This document shows positions 30,452 to 39,539 of a stretch of 64,000 nt of DNA, piece after piece. Below the pieces are notes generated by a model. It ran no database searches. It saw only the letters and a program-made list of their open reading frames with translations, and was not told the origin of the DNA. Source of the stretch: Arenibacter sp041392165 (GTDB taxonomy: Bacteria > Bacteroidota > Bacteroidia > Flavobacteriales > Flavobacteriaceae); the NCBI GenBank assembly GCA_041392165.1, contig JAWKMN010000001.1:992001-1056000 (forward strand). Direction: 5' to 3'. Position 1 is the stretch's first letter, and each line of letters opens with the position of its first letter. The position numbers and the translations under genes are program-made.

Positions 30452-31801
30452 ATGAAAATTATTATTGCAGGGGCAGGGGAAGTAGGTTTTCATTTGGCTA
30501 AATTATTGTCCTATGAATCCCAGGATATTACACTTATAGACAGTAATAAGGATAGTCTGTCCTATGCGGACAGTCATTTGGATATTAGGGTTCTTAAGGG
30601 GGATGCTACATCTATAGCCATTTTAAAGGATGCCCAAGTAGGGAAATCGGACCTGGTCATTGGAGTAACCTCTTCGGAGACCACCAATATTACTTTGTGT
30701 ATGCTTGCAAAACAATTGGGTTGTAGGCGAACCATTGCCCGTATTTCCAATGTTGAGTTTATTCATAATAAGGAGGCCATTCGATTTTCCGACTTAGGTA
30801 TTGATGAGCTTATTTCGCCAGAGGCTTTGGCCGCTACCGAAATACAATTATTATTAAATCAATCCGCGTTCAACAATACCTACGAATTTGAGGAAGGTCT
30901 TTTGATCATGGTGGGCGTATCCCTGCCAAGTACCGCCCCATTTGTAGGAAAGACGGTCAAAGAGGCGGCAAAAATATTTCCTGAACTTCATTTTATGCCC
31001 ATTGCCATGCAAAGAATGGGGACCCAATACACTATTGTACCTAGGGGAGATACCGTTTTTAAGGATAACGATCAGGTATATTTTATAACTTCCAAAGAGG
31101 GGTTGGATGAACTTTACAAACTTACGGGCAAGGAGAAAAAGGAAATCAAAAACGTTATGATACTTGGAGGGAGCAAGGTGGGTTTCAAGACTGCCAGGGA
31201 TCTTTGTAAAAATAGGTTTAACGTAAAACTGATCGAGAAAAACAAGGAAAAGGCTTTCGATTTGGCAGATGAATTGCCCAATGCCCTTATCATTAATGGC
31301 GATGGTAGAAATGTAGAGCTGTTGGAGGAGGAAAACCTGGAGGCCATGGACGCTTTTGTAGCTGTTACCGGAAATTCCGAGACAAATATAATGTCTTGCT
31401 TGGTGGCCAAATCCAAGCATGTTAAAAAGACAATTGCCTTAGTGGAGAACATGGATTATTTTCAATTATCCCATTCTATAGGAATCGATACCCTACTGAA
31501 TAAGAAACTACTGGCGGCAAATAATATCTTCAGGCACATCCGTAAAGGGGAAATAGTGGCAATGACCAGGCTTAATAATTTGAATGCGGAGATATTGGAA
31601 TTTATCGTTAAGCCGACCTCCCAGGTAAACGGACAAATAATCAGGGAGCTGGAATTTCCTAGGGAAGCTACCATTGGTGGGGTAATTCGTGATAATCAAG
31701 GAATTATTGCTCTGGGAGGGTATAGAATTACAGAGGGCGATAGGGTAGTGGTATGTTGTTTGCCAAGTGCCATTCCAAAAATAGAAAAGCTTTTCCTTTA
31801 G
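30452..31801 (+). CDS. trkA: Trk system potassium transporter regulatory subunit TrkA
   Basis: Length is 449 aa with two RCK units in tandem. The first NAD-binding fold is IIIAGAGEVGFHLAKL (residues 3-18), followed by a TrkA-C domain (about 140-225). The second is VMILGGSKVGFKTARDL (about 234-250), followed by a second TrkA-C domain (about 370-449). It gates the TrkH channel from the cytosol in response to nucleotides. The stop is one base before the trkH start, so the two genes form one operon. Confidence 0.95.
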   Translation: MKIIIAGAGEVGFHLAKLLSYESQDITLIDSNKDSLSYADSHLDIRVLKGDATSIAILKDAQVGKSDLVIGVTSSETTNITLCMLAKQLGCRRTIARISNVEFIHNKEAIRFSDLGIDELISPEALAATEIQLLLNQSAFNNTYEFEEGLLIMVGVSLPSTAPFVGKTVKEAAKIFPELHFMPIAMQRMGTQYTIVPRGDTVFKDNDQVYFITSKEGLDELYKLTGKEKKEIKNVMILGGSKVGFKTARDLCKNRFNVKLIEKNKEKAFDLADELPNALIINGDGRNVELLEEENLEAMDAFVAVTGNSETNIMSCLVAKSKHVKKTIALVENMDYFQLSHSIGIDTLLNKKLLAANNIFRHIRKGEIVAMTRLNNLNAEILEFIVKPTSQVNGQIIRELEFPREATIGGVIRDNQGIIALGGYRITEGDRVVVCCLPSAIPKIEKLFL

Positions 31802-31802
31802 T

Positions 31803-33293
31803 ATGGGCCTAAATTCAAGAATTATCTTTCATCTCATGGGATTACTATTACTTTGTAATGGTTTTTTTATGATTTTGGCCGCTGTGGTAAGTGGAATATA
31901 TGACGACGGAGCTACTTTGGATATTACTCTTGCGGCGGTGGTTACTATGCTGGTAGGTGTTTTGGCCATGTTTTATACGAGAAATCACAAAAAGGAGGTC
32001 AAACGAAAGGAAGGATATATTATAGTTACGTTTGGTTGGATGGTTATGTCCGCATCCGGGATGTTGCCCTATCTTTTTTCCGGGGCCATACCAGACGTTA
32101 CCAATGCTTTTTTTGAGACCATGTCCGGTTATACCACGACCGGAGCTTCGGTTGTGGATGATATTGAAGCTTTGCCCGAAGGGATCCTTTTGTGGAGAAG
32201 TTTAACACATTGGATAGGTGGAATGGGGATTATAGTCCTTGCTATTGCCATTTTACCATTATTGGGTATAGGGGGCATGCAGTTGTTTGCCGCGGAAGCT
32301 CCCGGGCCAAGTGGGGATAAGTTGCATCCTAGGATTACGGATACCGCGAAGCGACTTTGGTTAATTTATTTTAGTTATACCGTAGCCGAGACCCTATTGT
32401 TGAAATTGGCAGGAATGTCCTTTTTCGATGCTGTAAACCATTCTTTGGCCACTCTATCCACTGGAGGGTTTTCTACCAAGAATGCCAGTATGGCCCATTG
32501 GAACGATCAACCTTTGATTCAATATATTGTTATTTTGTTCATGTTTTTGGCAGGAAGTAATTTTGTGCTTAGTTATTATGCCTTTAAGGGCAAGGTGCAA
32601 AAAGTGATAATGGACGAGGAGTTTAAGTTCTATTCCATTTTTATATTTTGCTTTACCATAGTGGCCAGTCTGGTGGTTTATTTTCAGGCCAATGTGCCAG
32701 AGTCCAATTTTCATCCCATGGTATTGGGAGAAGGGGAAAGCGTATTTAGACATACTTTATTTCAGGTGGTCTCGGTAATAACCACAACGGGCTTTGTTAC
32801 GGCCGATTTTACGTCGTGGACACCTTTTTTGACCATTTTCTTTTTTGGACTATTTTTTCTTGGGGGCTCTGCGGGTTCAACAGCAGGAGGTATCAAGGTG
32901 ATGCGGCACTTGCTTATCATTAAGAACGGGCTGTTGGAATTTAAGCGGACACTACATACCAATGCCATAATTCCTGTTAGGTATAACAATAAGACGGTGT
33001 CCGAAAATATTGTGTACAATATCATCGCATTTTTTGTCCTCTATATGTTGTTGTTCATCATTGGATCTTTAGTACTTGGAGCCTTGGGATTGGACTTTGA
33101 AAGTGCCGTTGGTGGGGCTGCGTCCTCGCTGGGAAATGTAGGTCCGGCCTTGGGGACCTTGAATCCGTTGGCCAATTTTAATAGCCTTCCGGCCTTGGGG
33201 AAATGGTGGTGTGGATTTCTTATGCTTTTGGGCAGGTTGGAACTATTTACGGTATTGATCCTATTTTCGCCTTATTTTTGGAAACGTACTTAG
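31803..33293 (+). CDS. trkH: Trk potassium uptake protein TrkH
   Basis: Length is 496 aa, an integral membrane protein with about ten hydrophobic helices. The four pore-loop filters are recognisable: SGYTTTGAS (about 109), LSTGGFSTKN (about 219), ITTTGFVTADF (about 325) and SSLGNVGPALG (about 440). The GGSAGSTAGGIK segment lies between the third and fourth. It imports potassium together with TrkA. Confidence 0.95.
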   Translation: MGLNSRIIFHLMGLLLLCNGFFMILAAVVSGIYDDGATLDITLAAVVTMLVGVLAMFYTRNHKKEVKRKEGYIIVTFGWMVMSASGMLPYLFSGAIPDVTNAFFETMSGYTTTGASVVDDIEALPEGILLWRSLTHWIGGMGIIVLAIAILPLLGIGGMQLFAAEAPGPSGDKLHPRITDTAKRLWLIYFSYTVAETLLLKLAGMSFFDAVNHSLATLSTGGFSTKNASMAHWNDQPLIQYIVILFMFLAGSNFVLSYYAFKGKVQKVIMDEEFKFYSIFIFCFTIVASLVVYFQANVPESNFHPMVLGEGESVFRHTLFQVVSVITTTGFVTADFTSWTPFLTIFFFGLFFLGGSAGSTAGGIKVMRHLLIIKNGLLEFKRTLHTNAIIPVRYNNKTVSENIVYNIIAFFVLYMLLFIIGSLVLGALGLDFESAVGGAASSLGNVGPALGTLNPLANFNSLPALGKWWCGFLMLLGRLELFTVLILFSPYFWKRT

Positions 33294-33311
33294 GAGGATA
33301 AAAGTTTAAAA

Positions 33312-33433
33312 AAAAAAGAGGGTGTCTAAAAAGTATTTCAACCCCTCCATAATTTGCATATTTGAGAATAGTTCTCCGATACCTACCCGAATAAAAAAGA
33401 GGCTGCCTTGACTTTTTAGACAGCCTCTTTTTT
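33312..33433. mobile_element. MITE-like 122-bp element with 23-bp terminal inverted repeats (also terminator-like)
   Basis: The left end (33312-33334) and the reverse complement of the right end (33411-33433) match at 22 of 23 positions around the core GTCTAAAAAGT. The interior has no coding potential. A second nested hairpin, GAGGCTG/CAGCCTC (33399-33427) followed by six T, could terminate trkH transcription. No clear target duplication is visible because both flanks run into A or T tracts. Confidence 0.6.
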
Positions 33434-33460
33434 ATGATATATGATATAGGTGTCTCTATA

Positions 33461-34645
33461 TTATAGGACTGCCTTTATTCTGGCCATGGCTTCCCTTAGT
33501 TCCTTTTCAGAGGCAGCATAGGAAATACGTATACAATTTTCATTTCCAAAAGCTTCTCCGGTAACGGTAGCAACATTTGCTTTTTCCAATAGGTATAGGG
33601 CAAAATCGGAGGCATTATTGATCAATGTTCCGTTAATTGTTTTGCCAAAAAAGCTGGAAATATCAGGAAACACATAAAATGCTCCTTCCGGGACATTAAG
33701 GTTGAATCCTTTTATTTTCCCCAATAGTTCCAACACAAGATCACGTCTTTTATGGAATTCGTCTATCATAAATTTAATGGAAGATATTGGGGCATTAAGA
33801 GCGGCTATGGTAGCACGTTGGGCAATGGAATTGGCACCACTGGTTATTTGGCCCTGAAATTTGTTGCAAGCCTTGGCAATCCATTCCGGGCCTCCAATAT
33901 AACCAATACGCCATCCGGTCATTGCAAATGCCTTGGAGACACCGTTTACAGTAACGGTACGGTCGTACATACCTTCTATATTGGCAATACTTACATGTCC
34001 TCCCCTAAAATTAATATGCTCGTAAATTTCATCGGAAACTACAAAGATATTGGGATGTTTTCTCAGTACTTTGGCCAAACCTTCCAATTCCTCCCTGTTG
34101 TATACAGACCCACTTGGATTGCAAGGGGAGCTGAACCACATCATTTTTGTTTTTGGGGTAATGGCCTTCTCCAATTGTTCCGGCGTCATCTTAAAATCGG
34201 TGTCGATGCTAGTGGGTACTTCCACAGGCACTCCCTGGGCCAATTTTACAATATCGCTATAACTTACCCAATAGGGTGCCGGAAGAATAACCTCATCACC
34301 ATCATTGAGCATGACCATCGCAATATTTGCCAAGGATTGTTTTGCTCCCGTAGAGACTACAATCTGGTTAAGGCCATAGGTAAGTCCGTTGTCCCGTTTA
34401 AATTTATTGGCAATGGCCTGTTTTAAATCGGCATAACCATCTACAGGGGAATAGCTACTGTAATTTTGGTCTATGGCCTCTTTGGCAGCCTCCTTAATAA
34501 AATCAGGGATGTTGAAATCTGGTTCCCCCAAACTTAAGCCAATGATGTCCTTACCTTCATTTTTTAGTTCTCTGGCTTTGGCGGCCATAGCCAATGTGGC
34601 CGAAGTGGACATGGAATTGATCCTATCGGATAAATGGTTCTTCAT
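33461..34645 (-). CDS. Pyridoxal-phosphate aminotransferase, class I (aspartate aminotransferase type)
   Basis: Length is 394 aa. PLP-binding motifs are VSTGAKQSLAN (about 91-101), NPSG (about 175) and the Schiff-base lysine in VNGVSKAFAMTGWRIGYIGG (about 228-247). The C-terminal substrate arginine lies in NCIRISYA. It matches the Ib subgroup of aspartate/prephenate aminotransferases. It sits just downstream of the desaturase on the same strand (14 bp), so the two may be co-transcribed. Confidence 0.92.
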   Translation of the reverse strand: MKNHLSDRINSMSTSATLAMAAKARELKNEGKDIIGLSLGEPDFNIPDFIKEAAKEAIDQNYSSYSPVDGYADLKQAIANKFKRDNGLTYGLNQIVVSTGAKQSLANIAMVMLNDGDEVILPAPYWVSYSDIVKLAQGVPVEVPTSIDTDFKMTPEQLEKAITPKTKMMWFSSPCNPSGSVYNREELEGLAKVLRKHPNIFVVSDEIYEHINFRGGHVSIANIEGMYDRTVTVNGVSKAFAMTGWRIGYIGGPEWIAKACNKFQGQITSGANSIAQRATIAALNAPISSIKFMIDEFHKRRDLVLELLGKIKGFNLNVPEGAFYVFPDISSFFGKTINGTLINNASDFALYLLEKANVATVTGEAFGNENCIRISYAASEKELREAMARIKAVL

Positions 34646-34659
34646 TTTTTTGTTATAAT

Positions 34660-35763
34660 TTACTGATATTGTAATTTGGGTTTTTTGCCCAGTTCCTTTA
34701 GATGTTTGAAGTGCGAAATTATAGCTTTTCTTGTAGTTTTATATTCGTTGTAAGGTAAATTAAACTCTTTTGCGGTCTCTTTAACAATTTTGGCAATTTT
34801 TGTGTAATGAATATGGCTAATGTTAGGGAAAATATGATGTTCCACCTGATGGTTCAGCCCTCCTGTAAACCAGTTTACTATACGGTTTTTAGTGCCAAAG
34901 TTTACGGTAGTGAACAACTGGTGAATGGCCCAGGTGTTTTTCATGGTGCCATCCTTTTCCGGTAATGGTGTTTCCGCCTCGTCCACAACATGTGCCAATT
35001 GAAAGATTACACTAAGGATTACTCCCGCAACATAATGCATTATAAAAAATCCTAAGAGAATTTTCCACCAGGCAATATCCAAAATTACCATGGGCAATAT
35101 AATCCAGATGGTTAGATATATAAGCTTGGTTACGACCAGCATACTCCAGTTCATAAACGGATTTGGGAATTTGCCATAGGCCAATTTTCTTTTGGTATAG
35201 CGGTACATCTGAAGGAAATCTGTAGTTATTGCCCAATTAAATGTGAGGAGGCCATAAAGAAATATGGAGTAGAAATGCTGAAATTTGTGAAATCTATGCC
35301 ATTTGGCATGCTTTGAAAACCTCAGGATTCTTCCGGCTTCCAAATCTTCATCGTGTTCATGGATATTGGTATAGGTGTGGTGCAGTACATTGTGCTGTAC
35401 CTGCCAGTTGTACACATTGCCTGCCAGAATGTAGATGCTGCCTCCCATGAGTTTGTTTACCCATTTTTTGTTGGAATAGGAACCATGGTTTCCGTCGTGC
35501 ATAACGTTCATCCCAACTCCTGCCATGCCCACGCCCATGGTTATGGTAAGCAATAAATTGGCCCAATTTGGAAGGCCTAGGGTTAGAATTAGAAAATAGG
35601 GGGCCAAAAATAGGGCAAACATTACTGCGGTTTTTAAGTGCAATTTCCAGTTCCCTGTTTTTTTAAGATCGTTTTCCTTGAAATAATCATTTACACGTTT
35701 ATTGAGGGTTTTAAAAAATTGCGTAGAGTCTTTTCTTGAAAATCTTATGGGTTTATTATCCAT
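34660..35763 (-). CDS. Membrane fatty-acid desaturase
   Basis: Length is 367 aa with four hydrophobic segments and the three histidine boxes of acyl-lipid desaturases: HDGNHG (about 109-114), HNVLHH (about 144-149) and HQVEHH (about 308-313). The HQVEHH form is the front-end/acyl-CoA type. The di-iron centre introduces double bonds into membrane lipid acyl chains, commonly for cold adaptation. A near-consensus TATATTTA lies upstream of the start. Confidence 0.92.
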   Translation of the reverse strand: MDNKPIRFSRKDSTQFFKTLNKRVNDYFKENDLKKTGNWKLHLKTAVMFALFLAPYFLILTLGLPNWANLLLTITMGVGMAGVGMNVMHDGNHGSYSNKKWVNKLMGGSIYILAGNVYNWQVQHNVLHHTYTNIHEHDEDLEAGRILRFSKHAKWHRFHKFQHFYSIFLYGLLTFNWAITTDFLQMYRYTKRKLAYGKFPNPFMNWSMLVVTKLIYLTIWIILPMVILDIAWWKILLGFFIMHYVAGVILSVIFQLAHVVDEAETPLPEKDGTMKNTWAIHQLFTTVNFGTKNRIVNWFTGGLNHQVEHHIFPNISHIHYTKIAKIVKETAKEFNLPYNEYKTTRKAIISHFKHLKELGKKPKLQYQ

Positions 35764-35851
35764 GATTTAATTTTTTGTAAATATAGGGCAAATCAAGCCC
35801 AAATTATATATAACTGCTGTGTTAAAAGATAGGCCATGCCCGTTAAAGTAG

Positions 35852-35859
35852 TATTTTTG
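35852..35859 (+). promoter_or_regulatory. -7 promoter element for rsmG
   Basis: TATTTTTG, an exact TAnnTTTG match, 19 nt upstream of the rsmG start. Confidence 0.5.
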
Positions 35860-35878
35860 CAAAAATTAACGAAACAAA

Positions 35879-36514
35879 ATGGACTACACAATCATTTATA
35901 AATATTTTCCTGATTTAACGGATCTGCAGCAGCGGCAAATTGAAAAGTTACAACATTTGTACCAAGATTGGAATTTAAAGATAAATGTGGTTTCCAGAAA
36001 GGATATAGATGAGTTGTATTTGCGACATGTTCTACATTCGTTGGCCATAGCCAAATTTCAAAAATTTAATGCAGGGGCAAAAATACTGGATGTAGGTACG
36101 GGTGGGGGCTTTCCTGGGATTCCTTTGGCCATTTTGTATCCCGAGACCCATTTTACCCTTGTTGATGCCATAGGGAAAAAAATTAAAGTGGTTCAGGAAG
36201 TCGTGGCGGGACTGGAAATTGAAAATGTCACTACCGTTAACTCCAGAGTCGAGGAAATAGAGGGACAGTTTGATTTTATAGTTAGTAGGGCAGTAGCGGC
36301 AATGCCAACCTTCACACATTGGGTGAAAGGTAAAATAAAAAAGAAATCGGAGCACGAACGGAAAAATGGAATCCTGTATTTAAAAGGGGGTGATTTGGAA
36401 GAGGAATTAAAGGAGTACCGTACCGTTGAGATATATAATCTTTCTGAAATTTTTGAAGAGGAATTTTTTGAAACCAAAAAGTTGGTATACCTGCCCGTAA
36501 AATTTAAAGGTTGA
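35879..36514 (+). CDS. rsmG: 16S rRNA (guanine-N7)-methyltransferase RsmG
   Basis: Length is 211 aa. N-terminal LYQDWNLKINVVSRKDIDELYLRHVLHS-like family block, then the SAM motif ILDVGTGGGFPGIPLAI (about 68-84) and the later SRAVAAMP motif (about 137). It methylates G527 (E. coli numbering) of 16S rRNA, whose loss can give streptomycin resistance in other bacteria. Confidence 0.95.
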   Translation: MDYTIIYKYFPDLTDLQQRQIEKLQHLYQDWNLKINVVSRKDIDELYLRHVLHSLAIAKFQKFNAGAKILDVGTGGGFPGIPLAILYPETHFTLVDAIGKKIKVVQEVVAGLEIENVTTVNSRVEEIEGQFDFIVSRAVAAMPTFTHWVKGKIKKKSEHERKNGILYLKGGDLEEELKEYRTVEIYNLSEIFEEEFFETKKLVYLPVKFKG

Positions 36515-36516
36515 TA

Positions 36517-36645
36517 TTATAGACTTAACATGTGGTAATAGGATTCCCTGCACGTTTTGGCATAGGCCTTTATATAGTAGGGGATATTCCTGAATGAAAA
36601 ACCTTTCCTCTTTTCTGGAGTTTTGTTTTTGAAGCTTTCTTTCAT
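36517..36645 (-). CDS. Small basic hypothetical protein, 42 aa
   Basis: ATG at 36643-36645 and TAA at 36517-36519. The peptide starts MKESFKNKTPEKRKGFSFRN and ends ESYYHMLSL. It is rich in Lys, Arg, Tyr and Phe, with no membrane segment. The amino-acid make-up looks protein-like and the frame fits neatly between rsmG and pruA, facing rsmG tail to tail. No function is recognised. Confidence 0.5.
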   Translation of the reverse strand: MKESFKNKTPEKRKGFSFRNIPYYIKAYAKTCRESYYHMLSL

Positions 36646-36842
36646 GATCTTGCACTTTTGGGTTAACTTTAATTTGATTGTAAATTTACAATAACTTAAC
36701 GTTAAATTTACATTATAATTGTGCGGGACAGGGTTTAATTTATGTTAAATCTGTCCTTTGGCAAGGGATTGGCGCAAATTTATTGGGTTTGGGCGCCCGA
36801 AATTATAAAGGGGCACGGAATAACAATTATACCAATAATGAC

Positions 36843-36877
36843 AAGGCCCGTATCTGCAGGAAGCAAAAACGGGCCTT
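36843..36877. repeat. Inverted repeat downstream of pruA
   Basis: AAGGCCCGT/ACGGGCCTT, a 9-bp perfect stem with a 17-nt loop and no strong T-run. It could mark the 3' end of the pruA transcript. Confidence 0.5.
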
Positions 36878-36896
36878 GGTTATAAGTTTTATTTTC

Positions 36897-38525
36897 TTAT
36901 CCCAAGAAGGGGTATCTGTAGTCTACAGGGGTTACAAAGGTTTCTTTTATCAATCTTGGGGATACCCAGCGCAAAAGATTTTGTGCGGAACCGGCCTTGT
37001 CGTTTGTACCGGATGCCCTGGCTCCGCCAAATGGTTGCTGCCCTACTACGGCCCCTGTTGGTTTGTCGTTAATATAGAAATTGCCGGCACAGTTTTGCAA
37101 TGCCTTGGTTGCCTCGGCAATGGAATAACGATCTCCAGAAAGTACGGCACCGGTAAGTGCGTACTCCGATGTGCCATCGATCAATGTAAGGGTTTGGGAC
37201 CAATCCTTGTCCTCATAAATATAAATGGTGACCACAGGACCGAAAAGTTCGGTTTCCATAGTGGTATATTTTGGGTCTGTCGTTACAATTACGGTAGGCT
37301 CTATAAAGTAGCCCTTGGATTTGTCGTAATTTCCGCCCACATAAATTGTGGTATCCTTGTCCTTTTTGGCCTGATCAATGTACTTGGCCAATTTATCAAA
37401 AGAGGCTTCATGGATAACGGCCGTAATAAAATTGCCCATATCCTCGGGAGAACCTGGTTTGTTAAAAGATTCCACATCGGTCTTAACATGATCCAAAATT
37501 TCCTTGGATATGGATTTAGGGAGGTAGACCCGTGAAGCTGCACTACATTTTTGCCCTTGAAATTCGAAAGCGCCCCTAACAATTGCGGTGGCCACCTGTT
37601 TTGGATTGGCCGTAGGGTGTGCTATTATAAAATCTTTGCCGCCGGTCTCACCAACAATCCTGGGGTAGGTTTTATATTTGTGGATGTTGTTCCCGATCTG
37701 TTTCCACAATTCCTTAAATACGTGTGTGGATCCTGTGTAATGGATACCGGCAAAATCAGGGCTGTCCAAAGCAATTTGTGTAATCATGACTGGATCCCCG
37801 TATACTACATTTATGACGCCATCCGGTAGGCCGGCCTCTTTAAAGATGTCAACTATGACCTTGGCAGAAAACACCTGACTGTCGCTAGGTTTCCATAATA
37901 CCACATTTCCCATCATGGCCGCACTTGCTGGAAGGTTTCCGGCAATGGCGGTGAAATTGAACGGGGTTATGGCGTAGATGAATCCTTCCAAGGGACGGTA
38001 TTCCACCCTGTTCCAAATACCTTCGGCAGAATCTGGTTGTTCTTCGTAGATCTGGGACATGTATTCTACATTGAAACGAAGGAAGTCAATAAGCTCACAG
38101 GCAGAATCTATCTCGGCCTGATGTATATTTTTGGATTGCGCAATCATAGTTGCGGCATTTATTTTTGCCCTATATGGCCCTGAGATCAATTCAGCGGCCT
38201 TAAGGAATATTGCTGCACGTTGTTCCCATTCCAGTTCTGCCCATTGTTTCCTTGCTTCCAAAGCATTGGATAGGGCATTGGATACATCTTCCCTGTTGGC
38301 CGTATGGTATTGGCCAACAATGTGTCTATGATCGTGGGGAGGGGAAATTGTTCTGGTATTTCCGGTTTTTACCTCTTTTCCGCCAATGTACATTGGAATG
38401 TCTATGTTGCCATTGAAATAGGTACTGTATTGTTTTAGTACTTCTTCCCGCTCCGGGGTTCCGGGGGCATAACTTTTAATAGGTTCGTTATATGCCGTAG
38501 GAACTTGAAAAAATCCTTTGCCCAT
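36897..38525 (-). CDS. pruA: L-glutamate gamma-semialdehyde dehydrogenase (1-pyrroline-5-carboxylate dehydrogenase)
   Basis: Length is 542 aa from MGKGFFQVPTAYNEP (ATG 38523-38525); this start matches family length, and the upstream in-frame ATGs are before or at the promoter. The aldehyde-dehydrogenase motifs are GETGGKDFIIAHPTAN (catalytic Glu region, about 315) and the catalytic Cys in FQGQKCSAASRVYLP (about 348). It oxidises glutamate semialdehyde to glutamate in proline catabolism. A TACCTTTG -7 element lies 30 nt upstream. Confidence 0.95.
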   Translation of the reverse strand: MGKGFFQVPTAYNEPIKSYAPGTPEREEVLKQYSTYFNGNIDIPMYIGGKEVKTGNTRTISPPHDHRHIVGQYHTANREDVSNALSNALEARKQWAELEWEQRAAIFLKAAELISGPYRAKINAATMIAQSKNIHQAEIDSACELIDFLRFNVEYMSQIYEEQPDSAEGIWNRVEYRPLEGFIYAITPFNFTAIAGNLPASAAMMGNVVLWKPSDSQVFSAKVIVDIFKEAGLPDGVINVVYGDPVMITQIALDSPDFAGIHYTGSTHVFKELWKQIGNNIHKYKTYPRIVGETGGKDFIIAHPTANPKQVATAIVRGAFEFQGQKCSAASRVYLPKSISKEILDHVKTDVESFNKPGSPEDMGNFITAVIHEASFDKLAKYIDQAKKDKDTTIYVGGNYDKSKGYFIEPTVIVTTDPKYTTMETELFGPVVTIYIYEDKDWSQTLTLIDGTSEYALTGAVLSGDRYSIAEATKALQNCAGNFYINDKPTGAVVGQQPFGGARASGTNDKAGSAQNLLRWVSPRLIKETFVTPVDYRYPFLG

Positions 38526-38554
38526 GTTAATCTTTTTTAAGTTCAAATTCATGG

Positions 38555-38562
38555 CAAAGGTA
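38555..38562 (-). promoter_or_regulatory. -7 promoter element for pruA
   Basis: TACCTTTG on the minus strand, an exact TAnnTTTG match, 30 nt upstream of the chosen start. Confidence 0.55.
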
Positions 38563-38630
38563 CTAAATGCATTAGCGATAATAAAACCCGGTACCAAGTG
38601 AATTTTAGGATATGGGAAAGAATGCCATTA

Positions 38631-39017
38631 TTAATTTAGGGCAAAAGGGGCGCTAAACTTAAATGTGGGAATATATACCCTGAATTTTTCGGAATTATTT
38701 ATGCTTACCATATTGTAATGGCCCTTCATGGCTCCAATGGTGGAAACCAATAGACATCCGGAACTATAAGTGTGGGATTCTCCGGGTTTGATAACCGGCT
38801 TTTTGCCAATTATACCTTCGCCATCCAATACTTCCAATTCATTCAAGGAATCATAAATCTGCCAATGACGGGATGTCAATTGAACAGAATCCTTGCTTTG
38901 GTTTTCTATGGTTATGGTATAGCCGAAGGCAAAATGCATTTTGTAGTTCTTGAAGAAAGTTCCTTCAAAACTGGTGTTTACAGAAATTTTAATGCCTTTT
39001 GTTACCTGTGTTATCAT
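38631..39017 (-). CDS. apaG: ApaG-family protein
   Basis: Length is 128 aa from MITQVTKGIKISV, the usual ApaG start and length; a longer frame opens 17 codons upstream. Motifs are FAFGYTITIENQS, LTSRHWQIYDS and KPGESHTYSSGC, ending in the GHYNMV strand of the fibronectin-like fold. ApaG is linked to cobalt resistance and magnesium efflux in enterics; its biochemical role is unclear. Confidence 0.92.
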   Translation of the reverse strand: MITQVTKGIKISVNTSFEGTFFKNYKMHFAFGYTITIENQSKDSVQLTSRHWQIYDSLNELEVLDGEGIIGKKPVIKPGESHTYSSGCLLVSTIGAMKGHYNMVSINNSEKFRVYIPTFKFSAPFALN

Positions 39018-39162
39018 AAGTTCGGATTCTATGTAAATAAATTTCCCGTTGTACGCATTGAAGTCCAAAGGACTATCAAAACAAAAAATACAGTATTTTT
39101 AGATATCTATTTAACCGCAGTTATCAATCTACCTTGCCCAAAGGAATTCCAAAATTATTGTA

Positions 39163-39170
39163 CAAAGATA
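39163..39170 (-). promoter_or_regulatory. -7 promoter element upstream of apaG
   Basis: TATCTTTG on the minus strand, an exact TAnnTTTG match. It lies 145 nt before the chosen apaG start (94 nt before the longer frame), so either the UTR is long or the start is further upstream. The rest of 39171-39539 shows nothing recognisable. Confidence 0.45.
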
Positions 39171-39539
39171 AAACGCAAATGTTACAAATTATCTTAAAAA
39201 ATTAATTCATTTTAATAACAAATTCTAGACCTTTTAAGCGCAATTTATCGGCAAGGTATAGAACTACCGTATATTAAAAAAGTTAATGTAGATATAATCG
39301 GTGTAATTATATTTATATCTGATGTAAATCAAAACCATATAATCCCTTCGTACAGTTCCGAAAGCCATAATTGTAAACCTGGACTTGTTCCAAATAGCAT
39401 CTTTATGGTACAGAGGACATCAATACAGCCAATGAAGAACCCATTTTATGGTAGTGTCAATGGAATCTGATTAAGAAAATGGATGGATAATCAGCATCGA
39501 TTTTATGGGTAAAAGAGTCATGTTTACTTCTACATCGCC

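Noticed and set aside
36783..37535. 250-codon plus-strand frame opposite pruA
   Set aside because: Antisense shadow of a strongly supported gene.
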